From contig CM067541.1 in the NCBI GenBank assembly GCA_034509755.1, positions 2,406,001-2,470,000 of the forward strand: a stretch of DNA of 64,000 nucleotides, given 5' to 3'. Below the pieces are notes generated by a model that was not told where the DNA came from, did not search any database, and saw nothing but the letters and a program-made list of their open reading frames with translations. Of the stretch, positions 46,436 to 57,186 are shown piece by piece (the first letter of the stretch is position 1; every line of letters starts with the position of its first letter). Position numbers and translations under genes: made by a program. Source of the stretch: Anisodus tanguticus. Lineage: Eukaryota > Streptophyta > Magnoliopsida > Solanales > Solanaceae.

Positions 46436-46884
46436 TCACAGGGTCGTATTCACATATACCCTTTGTATTCAGCAGTTATGCACTAATTTTTTTATCTTAG
46501 CTCTAGTCCGCAAGAGTTTGAATCGGCAGGAGCTTCAGCACAACGTGGAACTATCTCTTACAGCGAACTGAGGCAATTTGTTGGAGAGCCGGACTTCCCA
46601 ACAAAGGTCAGCGACCTACTTCGAATGTCGTTCCGTTCTTTCCCAATATTTTGCCACATCTGCAACTAGTGTCATCATAACTCGATACTGGGGCAATATT
46701 TCTTGAATCCGCACTAACTTTTGCTTCTCGATTTACCGATATCGCAATTTTTTCTCCCTCGGAATTCTATCTCCACCCATGTATCCCTAATCTTCATTCA
46801 AATCCCGACGATCAGGACAAAATTGGCTAATCAACCAACTTCTTTGTCTGAAAACTCTTTCATCGTCTCCGGCCAAAGTTGTAG

Positions 46885-47057
46885 TGTAAATAATTATATT
46901 AATTAGTATTGTACACTTACCATAATTATAGGATTCTTGTACTACTAGAATAGGGTTTTGAGAGTAGAATATGAATAAGATTTTCCTATTATGAAAAATT
47001 GTAAATTGTATATATACTCTTTCATTAATGAAAATAATTAAGGGATTATTTCTTTCA
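46885..47057 (+). repeat. Solo or orphan Copia LTR, short
   Basis: Begins TGTAAATAATTATATTAATT and ends GGGATTATTTCTTTCA. The second half matches the end of the LTRs at 49208/54145 read on the minus strand (ATTAATGAAAATAA, GGATTATTTCTTTCA). No matching flanking duplication was seen. Confidence 0.55.
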
Positions 47058-47430
47058 GAAATAATGGAGAAAAGAGAAAACCTGCTACTTCCATGTTCTT
47101 GGCCTGCTATGAATTTGTAGTGGAAATTAAAAGAACCTGCTATGAATTTGGATAAATAATTGAAAAGAAAATTTGTTTCCCGCGTTTGTTTTTAACGGAA
47201 TAAAAAAAATCTAAACTTTAGGCTACAACCCACGCTAATTGTTGAGAAAATTATGTGTATTAGCAATACTAAAATTTGTTGCTGCCCAATTATTTTTATA
47301 TTTTATATTTGTTATAATACCTTTAAAATATGAAAACAAAAAATCTAAATTGTTTGGTAACAAGAAAAAATGCGTGGTTAAAAGTTTTATGATATAGCAA
47401 CAATTAAATCAAGTTGTTGCCATTTATTAA

Positions 47431-47770
47431 TGTTAAGCCCACGTCGGATATGGAATAAGAATATATACTTTTTATATGGACTTGGACAATCATCACCCTA
47501 CAAGCTAGCTTTTGGGGTTGAGTTAGGCCCAATATCCATTCTTTACATAGTATCAGAGTCAGGGTCATTCCAATTCTTTGTTTACCGATGTTGGACCCCC
47601 AAATTATATTATTCACGCTCGGATTAACAAGGTCTGGGCGTGCGGGCGAGTAATTAAGAATCCACATCGGATATGGAATGAGAACATGGACTCCTTAGAT
47701 GGACTTAGACAATACTCACCCTACAAGCTAGCTTTTGGGGTTGAGTTAGGCCAAAAATTCATTCTTTACT
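47431..47770 (+). mobile_element. TRIM element, complete
   Basis: Two direct repeats of about 117-120 bp (47431-47547 and 47651-47770) share the CCACGTCGGATATGGAAT / CCACATCGGATATGGAAT start region and GCTAGCTTTTGGGGTTGAG. A primer-site-like TAGTATCAGAGTCAGG follows the first repeat at once, and a G-rich tract (CGTGCGGGCGAG) precedes the second. ATTAA flanks both sides (47426-47430, 47771-47775). Only about 100 bp lie between the repeats, with no coding capacity. Confidence 0.85.
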
Positions 47771-49207
47771 ATTAAATATACCCATCAATACTATGGTTGT
47801 TGGCAAAAACTTGTTAGCAAATTTATACTGTATATATTAAAATTTTATTATATTAACTGTGGAATATGGCAACAAGATTACAACGTTTGCCAACAAGAAA
47901 AATCTTGGGGTAAAAGTTCTACATACAGAAATAATTAAATAAAGTTTTGTTGTTGCTAAAAGATTATTGCTAATTTTATACTTTCGTGTAGTTACTTGTC
48001 CATCAGCTGTTCAATTTTGTGTTCACAAAAGCTTCTATTATGAGGGCAATACTTTTAAAATCCTATATTAGCAATAATCACAACACAAAAAATTTCTCTG
48101 TGTTGGACAACCAACAGAAATGCTTATCTAATAAAGGTATTATAATGTTCTCGTCATAAACTGATATTTTTTCACGTTTTATAGCATGTGTTTAGCTGTG
48201 CAATAAAGTTGGGAGTTCTAACTGTTTTTCTGCGGCTAATTATTCAAGATGAAACTTTTGGCCATACAATTCGTACTTTACACTTCTCAATATCAGCCCA
48301 AAAACAGCAATTACTGCCTCTCATTAAAAGGGCTTGATTGGTTCATCGATATAACTTGAATAATTTGTAGTATGACATATATACCACCAACATGCAGCGT
48401 TAGAATTTTAAATTTATGAGTTATGACTTCTAAGAAAATAATTAGATTGTTGATTCTTGATAAATTATTTATGCTTACAAAGTGGACATTTTAACACAAA
48501 TCAGGGTTTAAGTCGAAGCTAATGAATCTGCCGAATCTGTAACTAAAACTCTAAATCTGCTCCTGACTATGAAAGCAGAGCCAGAGCCAAAATTTAAAGC
48601 ATATGAATTTTGGATTTTATTTTTTTCAGTCATTAAATTCTAAATTAATAATATCTACATATTTAATGAATTTTTATAATAAATACATAATTTGAACTAA
48701 AGTTATTGGTTCAACCACACCAGCAACACTCTCGCCTAAACCGTTTAAATGAGGAAAAGGACAGACAAGCTAGCATAGACTTCTCTGTTTTTTTTATTTT
48801 TCATTAGGTGTCCGATATTCGTATTGGAGATTGACTAAATTCATATTCACATCATATAAGGTCACTTTTTCGGGAAAAATACTTCGTGCTTAGAATTTTT
48901 TATATTCAAAACTCAAACTCAAAATCTCTTATTTAAAAAAAAATCAGTCTCATGCACCGTACCACATTCTTTTGGATGGTATAGCATTGTCTGTTGCATG
49001 ATTCAAAGACTTACAAGGGAACGTGTCTTATACGAGTTACGCCGCATTCGGCGTGACCATATTATGTAGATTAGCACCTTAACTGCTACTTCAGTGTGGC
49101 GTAGAGAACACTCTTTTTGCTTCAACTTTATAGGACACTTTTAAAACTTTTATATTTAAGAATCACTTTTCATATCAAATTTATCATATCATCATCAATG
49201 ACGTACA
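47771..49207. other. AT-rich spacer
   Basis: No gene, RNA or complete repeat was recognised. 48581-48720 has fragments typical of the GGCGGAGCC-type repeat ('gcagagccagagcc', 'ttggttcaaccac'). GTACA at 49203-49207 is the left target duplication of the next element. Confidence 0.4.
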
Positions 49208-49674
49208 TGAAAGAAATAATCCCCCTTTCTTATTTTCATTAATTGAAAGGCTATATATACAAGTTACATATTTTCATAATAGGAAAATCTTTTTCCTATT
49301 CTACTTCTAAATCCTTATTCTACCATAATTCTAACTATACAATTATGGTAAGTGTATAACACTAATTAAGGTATCCTTTTCCTTACAATATACTACAAAT
49401 ATATATACCATATATACAATATTGTTTTGTACTTATTTTGGCCGAGATGGGTGAGCCCACCGCCGGGCATTGTATTACGAGTGGCTTGCCGAGAATGGGG
49501 TGGACATTGCACTACGATGGTGGCCGAGAGAATGGGCCGAGCATTGCCGAGAGCCCACCGTTGGCTGCACTATTTGTCGGTGGCCACTTTGCTTCACCGC
49601 TTACATCGTTGATATATATGTGATATACACGATGTATATTCGTGTATATCACATGTATATTGCTTCGTTTAACA
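49208..49674 (-). repeat. 3' LTR of 5.4-kb Copia
   Basis: Reads from TGAAAGAAATAATCC to CTTCGTTTAACA on the plus strand. It differs from the 5' LTR chiefly where that copy has CTG or CAG: TACACTGATG versus TACACGATG, TTCAGTGTA versus TTCGTGTA and GGGCTGAGCC versus GGGTGAGCC. Confidence 0.9.
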
Positions 49675-49684
49675 CACCCCGCGG

Positions 49685-51222
49685 TCATAGCGGGCGATTT
49701 TCGAACGCCGAGGCTGTCCCTAAAATCTTCAAAGAGAACCGCCGGTAGACCCTTTGTAAAGATGTCGCAATTTGATAACGAGACGGGACATGGCATACGC
49801 GAACTTGACCCTTTGCAACCTTTTCACGGACAAAGTGAATGTCCATTTCGATATGCTTGGTGCGCCGGTGTTGAAGTGGGTTACACGAAAGGTAGATAGC
49901 ACTAATGTTATCGCAATATACCAAGGTTGCCTTCTCGAATGGGACAATAAAGCTCCAAAAGCAAATTACGTAGCCAACATGACTCGGAGACCACATTTGC
50001 GACCCCTCGATATTCTCGCCTCCTGCACCGGAGCGTGACAGAAGAGTTGCTTGACGTTTTGCCGACCATGAGACCAAGTTGTTGCCAAGGAACATAAAAG
50101 AGCGAAGTCGACCGTTCGGTGTCGGACAACCACCCTAATCAAGCATCCGTGTAAGAGACAAGTGTGGATGTAGGCGAAGGATACAAGTGCAACCCATAGT
50201 CCGGTGTCCCCCGAATATACCGAATGATGCGTTTGATTGCATTCATGTGCTCAACCCCTGGGATCATGCATGAATAAACACACTCGCCGAACCGCATATG
50301 TAATATCCGGTCCGGTAAAGGTAAGATCTTGGAGGGCCCCGCAAGGCTGCGATAGCGGGTCGGGTCCTCGTATGGTGCACCGCTTTTGCGCACTCGGCTT
50401 TGGGTTTGCATCAACCGGTGTGGAAGTGGACTTACAGGATGACATCCCACCCTCTCTATGATCTCAACAAAGATACTTCCGTTGAGACGAGAAACAAGCC
50501 ACCCGAATGACGTTTGACGCAATCCCCAAAAATAACTCAACGGCCCTAAGTCCTTCATAGCAAATTCGAACCGAGCATGGCCATGATAGATCGACGCAAA
50601 GCATCGGAGGAGGGTCAAGATGATATCATCCACATATAACGAGAATATAGGCCAATGACGAACCACGGCGGTAGATGAACAAAGAATTATCTCGACTGCT
50701 TGTGTGTGAACCCAATAGTCGAAACAAAATCAAGCAAATCGTGTATACCAGGCACGTGGAGACCGCTTAAGCCCATATAATGACTTCTTCAACAAACGAG
50801 ACATGGTGAGGGCGGTTGGGATCCCCGAAACCCAACTACCGATGCATATAGACTGTTTCCTTGAGATCTCCATGTAGAAAAGCATTCTTGACATCTAACT
50901 GATGAATCGGCCAAGTCTTTGAAAGAGCCAAGCTAAGTACAGTGCGAATGGTAGCCGGTTTGACCACCGGACTAAACGTCTCACCACAATCAATACCAAC
51001 CTGCTGAGTCTTACCATCACCAACAAGTCGCGCCTTATGCCGAGCAAAGGACCCATCTGAATTCTCCTTATGAGCAAAAATCCACATAGACCTGATAATA
51101 TTAATACCATATGGACGGGGCACCAACTCCCACGTCTTATTATCAATAAGAGCATTATATTCATCAGTCATAGCAATTTTCCAATTAGGGTCATTTAATG
51201 CGGACACGGGATTGCGGGGCAA
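49685..51222 (-). pseudogene. RT and RNase H of the 5.4-kb Copia, frameshifted
   Basis: RT starts with QVGIDCGETFSPVVKPATIR and HQLDVKNAFLHGDLKETVYM (51040-50840). The YVDD box survives as LYVDDIILT (about 50640). RNase H shows YCDNISAIYL, KHIEMDIHFVREKV and CHVPSRYQIA (49950-49750). Frames change at least five times. Family members with good frames lose their reading frame here at sites where a CAG/CTG would be expected. Confidence 0.8.
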
Positions 51223-52611
51223 GGGGATTTAGAGACATCGAATGTAAATTAAAATGTCTTTTAGGTGTAAAAATACCCCGCCGACTACGAGTGACCGGTC
51301 TATGACTCGAGGAAGAATTAAGGGAATTTTGGGAATTTTCGGGCTCGGGACGGACGCCGGCCAAGAAGTGGGCCGCCGGCCCAAATCGGTAATTCCGGAA
51401 TCGGCCGGACCGGTTCCGAATTGGGATGGTCCGGCCCAATAGCCGGAACCTGTTCCGGTGGTCGTATTTTCCGGGCGTGACGGTGCATCGTGGGGCCGGC
51501 GGGCGGTGGGCCCGCCGGAGGATTTTGGGTACGGAGATGTCCGAAAAATTCCGAATAATATATGGGGATATTTGGTCATCCAAAAAATTATACGACTTAG
51601 GTTCGGGAGTATGAACTTTCGTAAATGGGAATTGAGTTTCATCAAAAATGACATGGCGATTGATTATGATTTTTTTGGAGGATAAATCAAAACACTTATA
51701 ACCACGATGATTTGACGGATAACCCAAAAACACACACGGGGTAGACCGAGCCTGAAGTTTGTTAATTGTGGTGGATGGGAATAGCGGATAACACAAGCAC
51801 CCAAAAATCCGAAGGTGAGAATAAGAAGGTTCTTATTATATAAGATTTTGAGAGGGGAAGAATATGTCAGACCTTTAGACGGAATTATGTTAAGAAGGTA
51901 AGTGGCCATTTGTAGAGCATGATGCCAAAAATATGGAGGTATGGAGGCATGGATTAGGAGAGTTCGGACAATGTTATTTATGGAACGAATTTTGCGTTCG
52001 GCTTTCTCATTTTGTGAAGATGTATGAGGACATGAAAAACGAAAATTTATCCCATGTGTAGCACAAAATTCTCGAAACTCCCTATTGTCATACTCTTTCC
52101 CATTATCACATTGAATATTTTTTATTTCTCTTTCGAATTGAGTACGAATGAACGCTCTAAATTTTATGAAAACGGAAAACACTTGTGATTTGTTCGCAAT
52201 TGGAAACGTCCACAAAAATCTAGAATAATCATCTAAAAAGAGAACATAATATCGATGACCCATTGAACTAAGAACAGGCGATGTCCATAAGTCGCTATGA
52301 ATAATTTCAAATGGCATAGAAGTATGAGAATTGGAGTCTACAAATGGCAACTTAACAATTTTTCCTAATGAACAAGACTGACAAATTGGAGTACGACTCG
52401 TACCCTTACAAGAAATAAAGCTATTTTTATCTAAGGGTGATAAAATAGAAGATCCCGGATGACCCGACGAGCATGCCACATGGATGGTGAGATGGCCGCA
52501 AAAGTCGATGGCAAGGTTTGGACTCGATGGATCGAAACCGGCATGATAGGATACGAGATCCCCCCTACTATCACACCTCATGAGATGACTCCCCGTCTTG
52601 AAATCCTTCAC
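51191..52611 (-). pseudogene. Integrase and linker of the 5.4-kb Copia
   Basis: 52611-51664 is open for 315 codons: a zinc-binding remnant (CQSCSLGKIVKLPF), catalytic D in FEIIHSDLWTSP, second D in NIQCDNGKEYDN and E in SSQNEKAERKIRSI, so D,D-35-E is present. The N-terminal H-H pair is damaged (HVACSSGHPGSS instead of an RLGHPG-type text). A GC-rich linker (51560-51290) with repeated CCGG and 'CGGCC' strings follows, before RT. Confidence 0.8.
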
Positions 52612-52632
52612 GAGAAACCGAAAGGATCAAAT

Positions 52633-53991
52633 TCAACAAATGTAATTGTCATTTGTGAATTTTCGGACGTACACTAAATTTTTAATCAATTTAGGAGCGT
52701 GTAAAGTATTTTTCAAGAGGAGTGGTGGATTAGGAGGAGACAATGTTTTCTGACCATACCCTAAAATTGGAATAGAACTGCCATTACCAACAATTATCCC
52801 CTGTGGGGTGCTCAAATTGGAATAAGATGAGAGAGTACCTGCTTCGGAAGTCATGTGAGTAGTGGCCCCGGTGTCCATGTATCAATTTGGGTCCGGTTGG
52901 GACAATCCCAACGTGTGCATCGCGGCCTCGATATCGGTCTGAGTGGGGCCCGCTGCATGATGGGCTTGCGGAGGACGGGGTCCAAGGATGCCATTCTGTG
53001 GTGCTGCTGGGCCGTAGGTGCAGGATATACCACTGTTGGGCCACTGGCCAGTGGGCCGCCACTGCTGGGCATTGGGCCTGGACTGTTGGCCAGCCCACTG
53101 GCCGCTGGAAACTTTGGCTGGAGGGTGTGGGTTCCACTGCCAATGGCCCCACTGCTGGGCCCACGGAGGTGGTGGTCCATTGTACCCGAAATGGGACCCA
53201 CCGCCTGTCTGTTGCTCACCGGAACCACCACCAGAACCACCTCGTTTGCCCCCGCGGTTTTTGTTATTTTTGCGATTATTCTTGCCGCCACCATTATTAT
53301 GGTTTTGGCCCGAATTGTTAACAAAAGCCGAAGAACTTGGAGAGGATGCCACCATGACAACCGGGCTTGCTCCGGTAGCCGCCTTTTTAGCCAAACCGGC
53401 TTCTTCCAACGTCAGCATGGAGCGGGCTTGATGAAAGTCGGGAAGAGGGTTGCTTTGACGGAGGAGAGTTCCAACACCATTATAGGCCTCCGAAAGCCCG
53501 GCAACCAACTGTAGAACTAGACGATTATTTGTTACTGGTGCGCCAACATTACGGAGTTGATCCGCCAATTCCTTTAGTTTCTTGCAATATGCAGAAACGT
53601 TCGGAAATACGTCCATTCGAACGAGAGAGAATTCTTGCTCGAGTGTGATGATACGGGAATGTTGGTTGTCTTGGAATATGTCACGCAATCTATTCCATGC
53701 AGCCATAGCCGTGGTATCGGGTTCCATAATCGTCTGTAGAAGGTCCACTGAAATAGTGGCGTATATCCACCGATGTACGGTAGCATCAAGTGTAATCCAT
53801 ACCTCAGGATCCTCCGCAGGAAGGGGCCTAGCGGGAGGAATTATGTGATGAAGAACTTGATAAGAGATAGCGTGAATTTTAAACAACTCCGCCCACGTTG
53901 CATATTGAACGTTTTCCATCTCAAGGACAATAGGGACACTGAGCTTGATATTGGAAACCGTGAGGGCAGGGTGAAAATTGTTCTTAGACAT
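52633..53991 (-). pseudogene. Gag-protease of the 5.4-kb Copia with one in-frame TGA
   Basis: From MSKNNFHPALTVSNIKLSVP the frame holds a UBN2-type gag (WAELFKIHAISYQVLHHIIP; FQDNQHSRIITLEQEFSLVR; YCKKLKELADQLRNVGAPVT), a Gly/Asn-rich stretch (about residues 230-260) and a Gln/Trp/Pro-rich tail. At 52884-52882 a TGA stands where relatives have a Trp codon before the protease start YMDTGATTHMTSEAG. The frame then continues to 52633. The frame also opens 20 codons upstream (54051), but the internal Met fits the family. CAG/CTG are abundant here, unlike in the pol half. Confidence 0.85.
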
Positions 53992-54130
53992 ATTTGAAAG
54001 AATAAGGAAGGAGGTTAATTTTTGAGAGAGGTTTTTGAGAGCGGAAGACAAAATTTTTAGAGAGAAAACCCGAGGGGGGGGGGGTTCTCGGCCACAAGAA
54101 AGTTGAGAGAAAAACTTTTGTGTAGACCTA

Positions 54131-54144
54131 GTCTCTTGATACCA
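54131..54144 (-). other. Primer binding site of the 5.4-kb Copia
   Basis: On the minus strand TGGTATCAAGAGAC directly follows the LTR end, complementary to initiator-Met tRNA. Confidence 0.85.
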
Positions 54145-54622
54145 TTAAAGAAATAATCCCCCTTTCTTATTTTCATTAATTGAAAGGCTATATATACAAG
54201 TTACATATTTCCATAATAGGAAAATCTTTTCCTATTCTACTTCTAAATCCTTATTCTACCATAATTCTAACTATACAATTATGGTAAGTGTATAACACTA
54301 ATTAAGGTATCCTTTTTCTTACAATATACTACAAATATATATACCATATATACAATATTGTTTTGTACTTATTTTGGCCGAGATGGGCTGAGCCCACCGC
54401 CGGGCATTGTATTACAAATGTGCTGGCTTGCCGAGAATGGGTCGGACATTGCACTACGAGTTGGCCGGCCGAGAGAATGGCCGAGCATTGTCGAGATCCC
54501 TGTTGTTGGGCGCACCTTGTGTCGGTGGCCTAACCGCCGCACTCGCTTACATCGGTGATATATATGTGATATACACTGATGTATATTCAGTGTATATCAC
54601 ATGTATATTGCTTCGTTTAACA
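54145..54622 (-). repeat. 5' LTR of 5.4-kb Copia
   Basis: Begins (minus strand) TGTTAAACGAAGCAATATAC and ends TTATTTCTTTAA; the final CA has mutated to AA (CA is kept in the 3' LTR). Near its start is a palindromic TGATATACAC...GTGTATATCA stretch with a repeated GTATAT core. Confidence 0.9.
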
Positions 54623-54627
54623 GTACA

Positions 54628-56946
54628 TTTATACCAAGAATGACAAAACATGTTAAAGATCAACAAAGTTTTAAGAGTTTATTTCCTTCATCTCTATGTT
54701 CAACAAAGTATTACCTTCTCCGTCTCAATTTCTATGATTAGTTTGGCTGAGTACGAAAATAAAAGAAAATTTGTGAATCTTATGATCTAAAATAAGCTAA
54801 AAATATTTATGTGGTTATAAATCATTTCATTAAACGTAAAATATAATGTTTAAATGTTTCATTCTTTTTTAAACTGACTAGAAAGGAAGTGTGTCATATA
54901 TATTGAAACAGAGGAAATATTCTTAACGCGGAGCACTTTCCTTTTTAGTTTATCCTAAATACAAATGATATCATTCTGATCTTCTTGAAAACTATTAAGA
55001 GGGTGTTATTAACCGGGTCAAGTGAGCTTAATTATAAGCATTTTTTGATTTATTTACGTATATTTGATAAACAAAAAATATGCTCATAAACTAAAATCAG
55101 CCAAATAAGTAATTGGTCGCCCCAACTTAAGATTTTACCTCTTATAAGCAATTTTGGTTTGACAAAATTGTTATGGTCTTATCCCTAATATCTTTTGTAA
55201 TCTCAAAAATATTCTTCTCAAAACATAACTTTTAACTATATCTCTATTCTATTTTCACCATTCGTCCTTTTTATATAAAAATACTATAAAAAATATATTT
55301 TATGTAAATATTTTTAAGGGCATTTAAATCATTTTAATAACAAAAATGCTTATTAACGCTTTTTACCAAACACATCAATTGCTTGTTATCGGATTCTAAC
55401 ACTTATATAAAAAAAGTAACTATATATTTATAAATTCAATTTTAGCACCTAACTTGATACGTATCAGTTGCGTTTTGAGTAGATAACCCAAAATGCTAGC
55501 TATTGATCTTAGCAATATTTATTTGGATCCACTTGACATAAACGTTCATTCTTTCATGAACAGAGAGAGAAATAAAATGTGAAACTTTCAACACCATTCA
55601 TATAAAAGAATAATTTTAGTAATTTGCATATAATTTGACATACGTATCTTGTTTGGTTTAATTTTAAAATTTTTATGTTCAATCAAACGATTCACAAAAA
55701 ATAAAATGATGAAAATTTTATATAATATGTAACGAAGAGATTATTGAATTACTCTTTTTGTCCTTGTTATGATTATGTATGTTTGGGTATGAAACTTTAT
55801 AACAAAATAATGACTTGAGAAATTTAGCCTCAACTTAAATGAGATATGATAGCTTCTTTATGATCTAACATTCTTGTCAATACATTATCTTCATTTTGCT
55901 TCTAATTGTAATCTCTAAACAAATTCAAACTTGAAAAGGGTCTTCCTTATTCTTGAAGAATGAGGGGCAAAGGGATTGATCAAGAAAGATCTTTTGTTCT
56001 TATAAGTATTTTAGTGATAGATTCTATAGGAACTAGACTATCCTATTTGGTCAAATATCTAGCGACAAACTCTTATGTTCCTTTCATTACGGTATTTCTG
56101 AATAATCTAAAATAAGTTATAAATATTTATAATAATAAAGATTTTATAAAATCAAGTTTTTGGCCTTATCTTAAATTTTTTAAATAAATTATTTTTAAAT
56201 ATAAAATACTCTTTAATAAATTAAAAATTAAATACCATCATATACATTGGAACATTGGAAATAATTGAGTAATAAAATTGGCTGTGACCTTATTCTGGTA
56301 TAACATAGGCAAATGTTAATGTGCACAACGTGTTCTTAATTCTTATCTGTCAAGTTTGTAACTGGTGCACTGGGGTCTCCACACACTCAATTCCAAGTGC
56401 TTCTCTTTCTTGTAATTGTTTTGGGACCCCCTAAATATATCTTAATCTCTTTCCTTTTTTTTCTGTTGCTTCCTCGCCTTTTCCCTAACAGCATCACCCT
56501 AATATTATATTTTTACCCTTATCTGGTCGATAATGATCCTAAAATATATTATGATGTTATTTTTTTTATACATTATTTTAATTTGAAAAGAAGCAATTAT
56601 AAAAAGTGTTATAATGAATTAGTACTTGTTGTACTAGAGAGGTAAAATGATGCTAAAGTAGATCTCAAAATTCATTAGAGATTATGGGCTTATTCTTTGT
56701 GCGGGTATTATTATATGAAATCAGCCAAATATATCATAATAAATTTGAATTAGTAGTTTGAAGTTGGTTGATAATGAGGCTAAAATACTTCTTAGTGAGT
56801 ATTGAGGTTGAAATAAAATATACGTGTCTATATATTGTGGTTGTCAAATAGCGTTAGCTATAGTGAAAATATAAAATTTTGAATGACAATAAAACACATG
56901 TGTTTGAGACATAAAGTGATAAAACAATGTTGTTATGAGATGAAAT
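54628..56946. other. AT-rich spacer without recognised genes
   Basis: AT-rich (visibly above 70% in most lines). No ORF with recognisable content: the 82-codon ORF at 56397-56645 is low-complexity Leu/Phe/Tyr. Stretches such as 54700-54930 ('ctccgtctcaatttctatg', 'tttaaactgactagaaagg') resemble a common Solanaceae MITE, but no ends were defined. GAAAT at 56942-56946 is the target duplication of the next element. Confidence 0.4.
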
Positions 56947-57137
56947 TGTAAGATGATATTAATCTCCCTTATACAATAGGAATCCTAAGCCTATACAATA
57001 GAGTAATCCTAAGCCTATACAAAAGAGGAATCCTAAGCCTATACAAAAGATGAATCCTAGTCTTACCATAATTATATTTACACAATATATGAAAATATTC
57101 TAATTATGGGTAGAGAATATATTTACACGTTTACACA
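56947..57137 (-). repeat. 3' LTR of 4.3-kb Copia
   Basis: Contains about four copies of a 23-bp unit (CCTAAGCCTATACAAAAGAG + GAAT), slightly varied, then TACCATAATTATATTTACAC. Differs from the 5' LTR by only a few bases and one small indel. Confidence 0.88.
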
Positions 57138-57186
57138 CCCCCTCAGTCGGAGCGGGAGGAGGCCGGACGCCGAGACCGGCTCGAAG

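Larger units (their letters stand above)
44511..46880 (+). mobile_element. Tat/Ogre Gypsy 3' end (integrase C-terminus plus 3' untranslated region)
   Basis: The text TTIRTSTGATPYLLVYGIEV, NRMAKAFNKKVKPRIFKPGQ, KGPYMVH-like and LTGGALILAEMDGEVWPKAI ends in a TAG near 44960. This is the C-terminal integrase region of Solanaceae Tat/Ogre elements. At least two frameshifts or stops interrupt it. It is followed by a long non-coding stretch with two tandem arrays (45001-45360; 46025-46435). No LTR of this family follows; a Copia LTR begins at 46885. Confidence 0.8.
49208..54622 (-). mobile_element. Full-length Copia retrotransposon, 5.4 kb
   Basis: LTRs at 49208-49674 (3') and 54145-54622 (5') are nearly identical, so insertion is recent. 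GTACA flanks both ends (49203-49207, 54623-54627). The primer site TGGTATCAAGAG is next to the 5' LTR on the minus strand, and a G-rich tract (CGCGGGGTG) is next to the 3' LTR. Order on the minus strand: gag, protease, integrase, RT, RNase H. Gag is intact to a TGA at the protease junction. Integrase is mostly open. RT and RNase H (51220-49690) are broken by many small changes that coincide with a lack of CAG/CTG triplets. Confidence 0.92.

Noticed and set aside
52855..53514. 219-codon plus-strand ORF rich in Gly and Trp
   Set aside because: Mirror of the Gln/Trp/Pro-rich gag tail on the minus strand. The open frame follows from the biased codons of gag.
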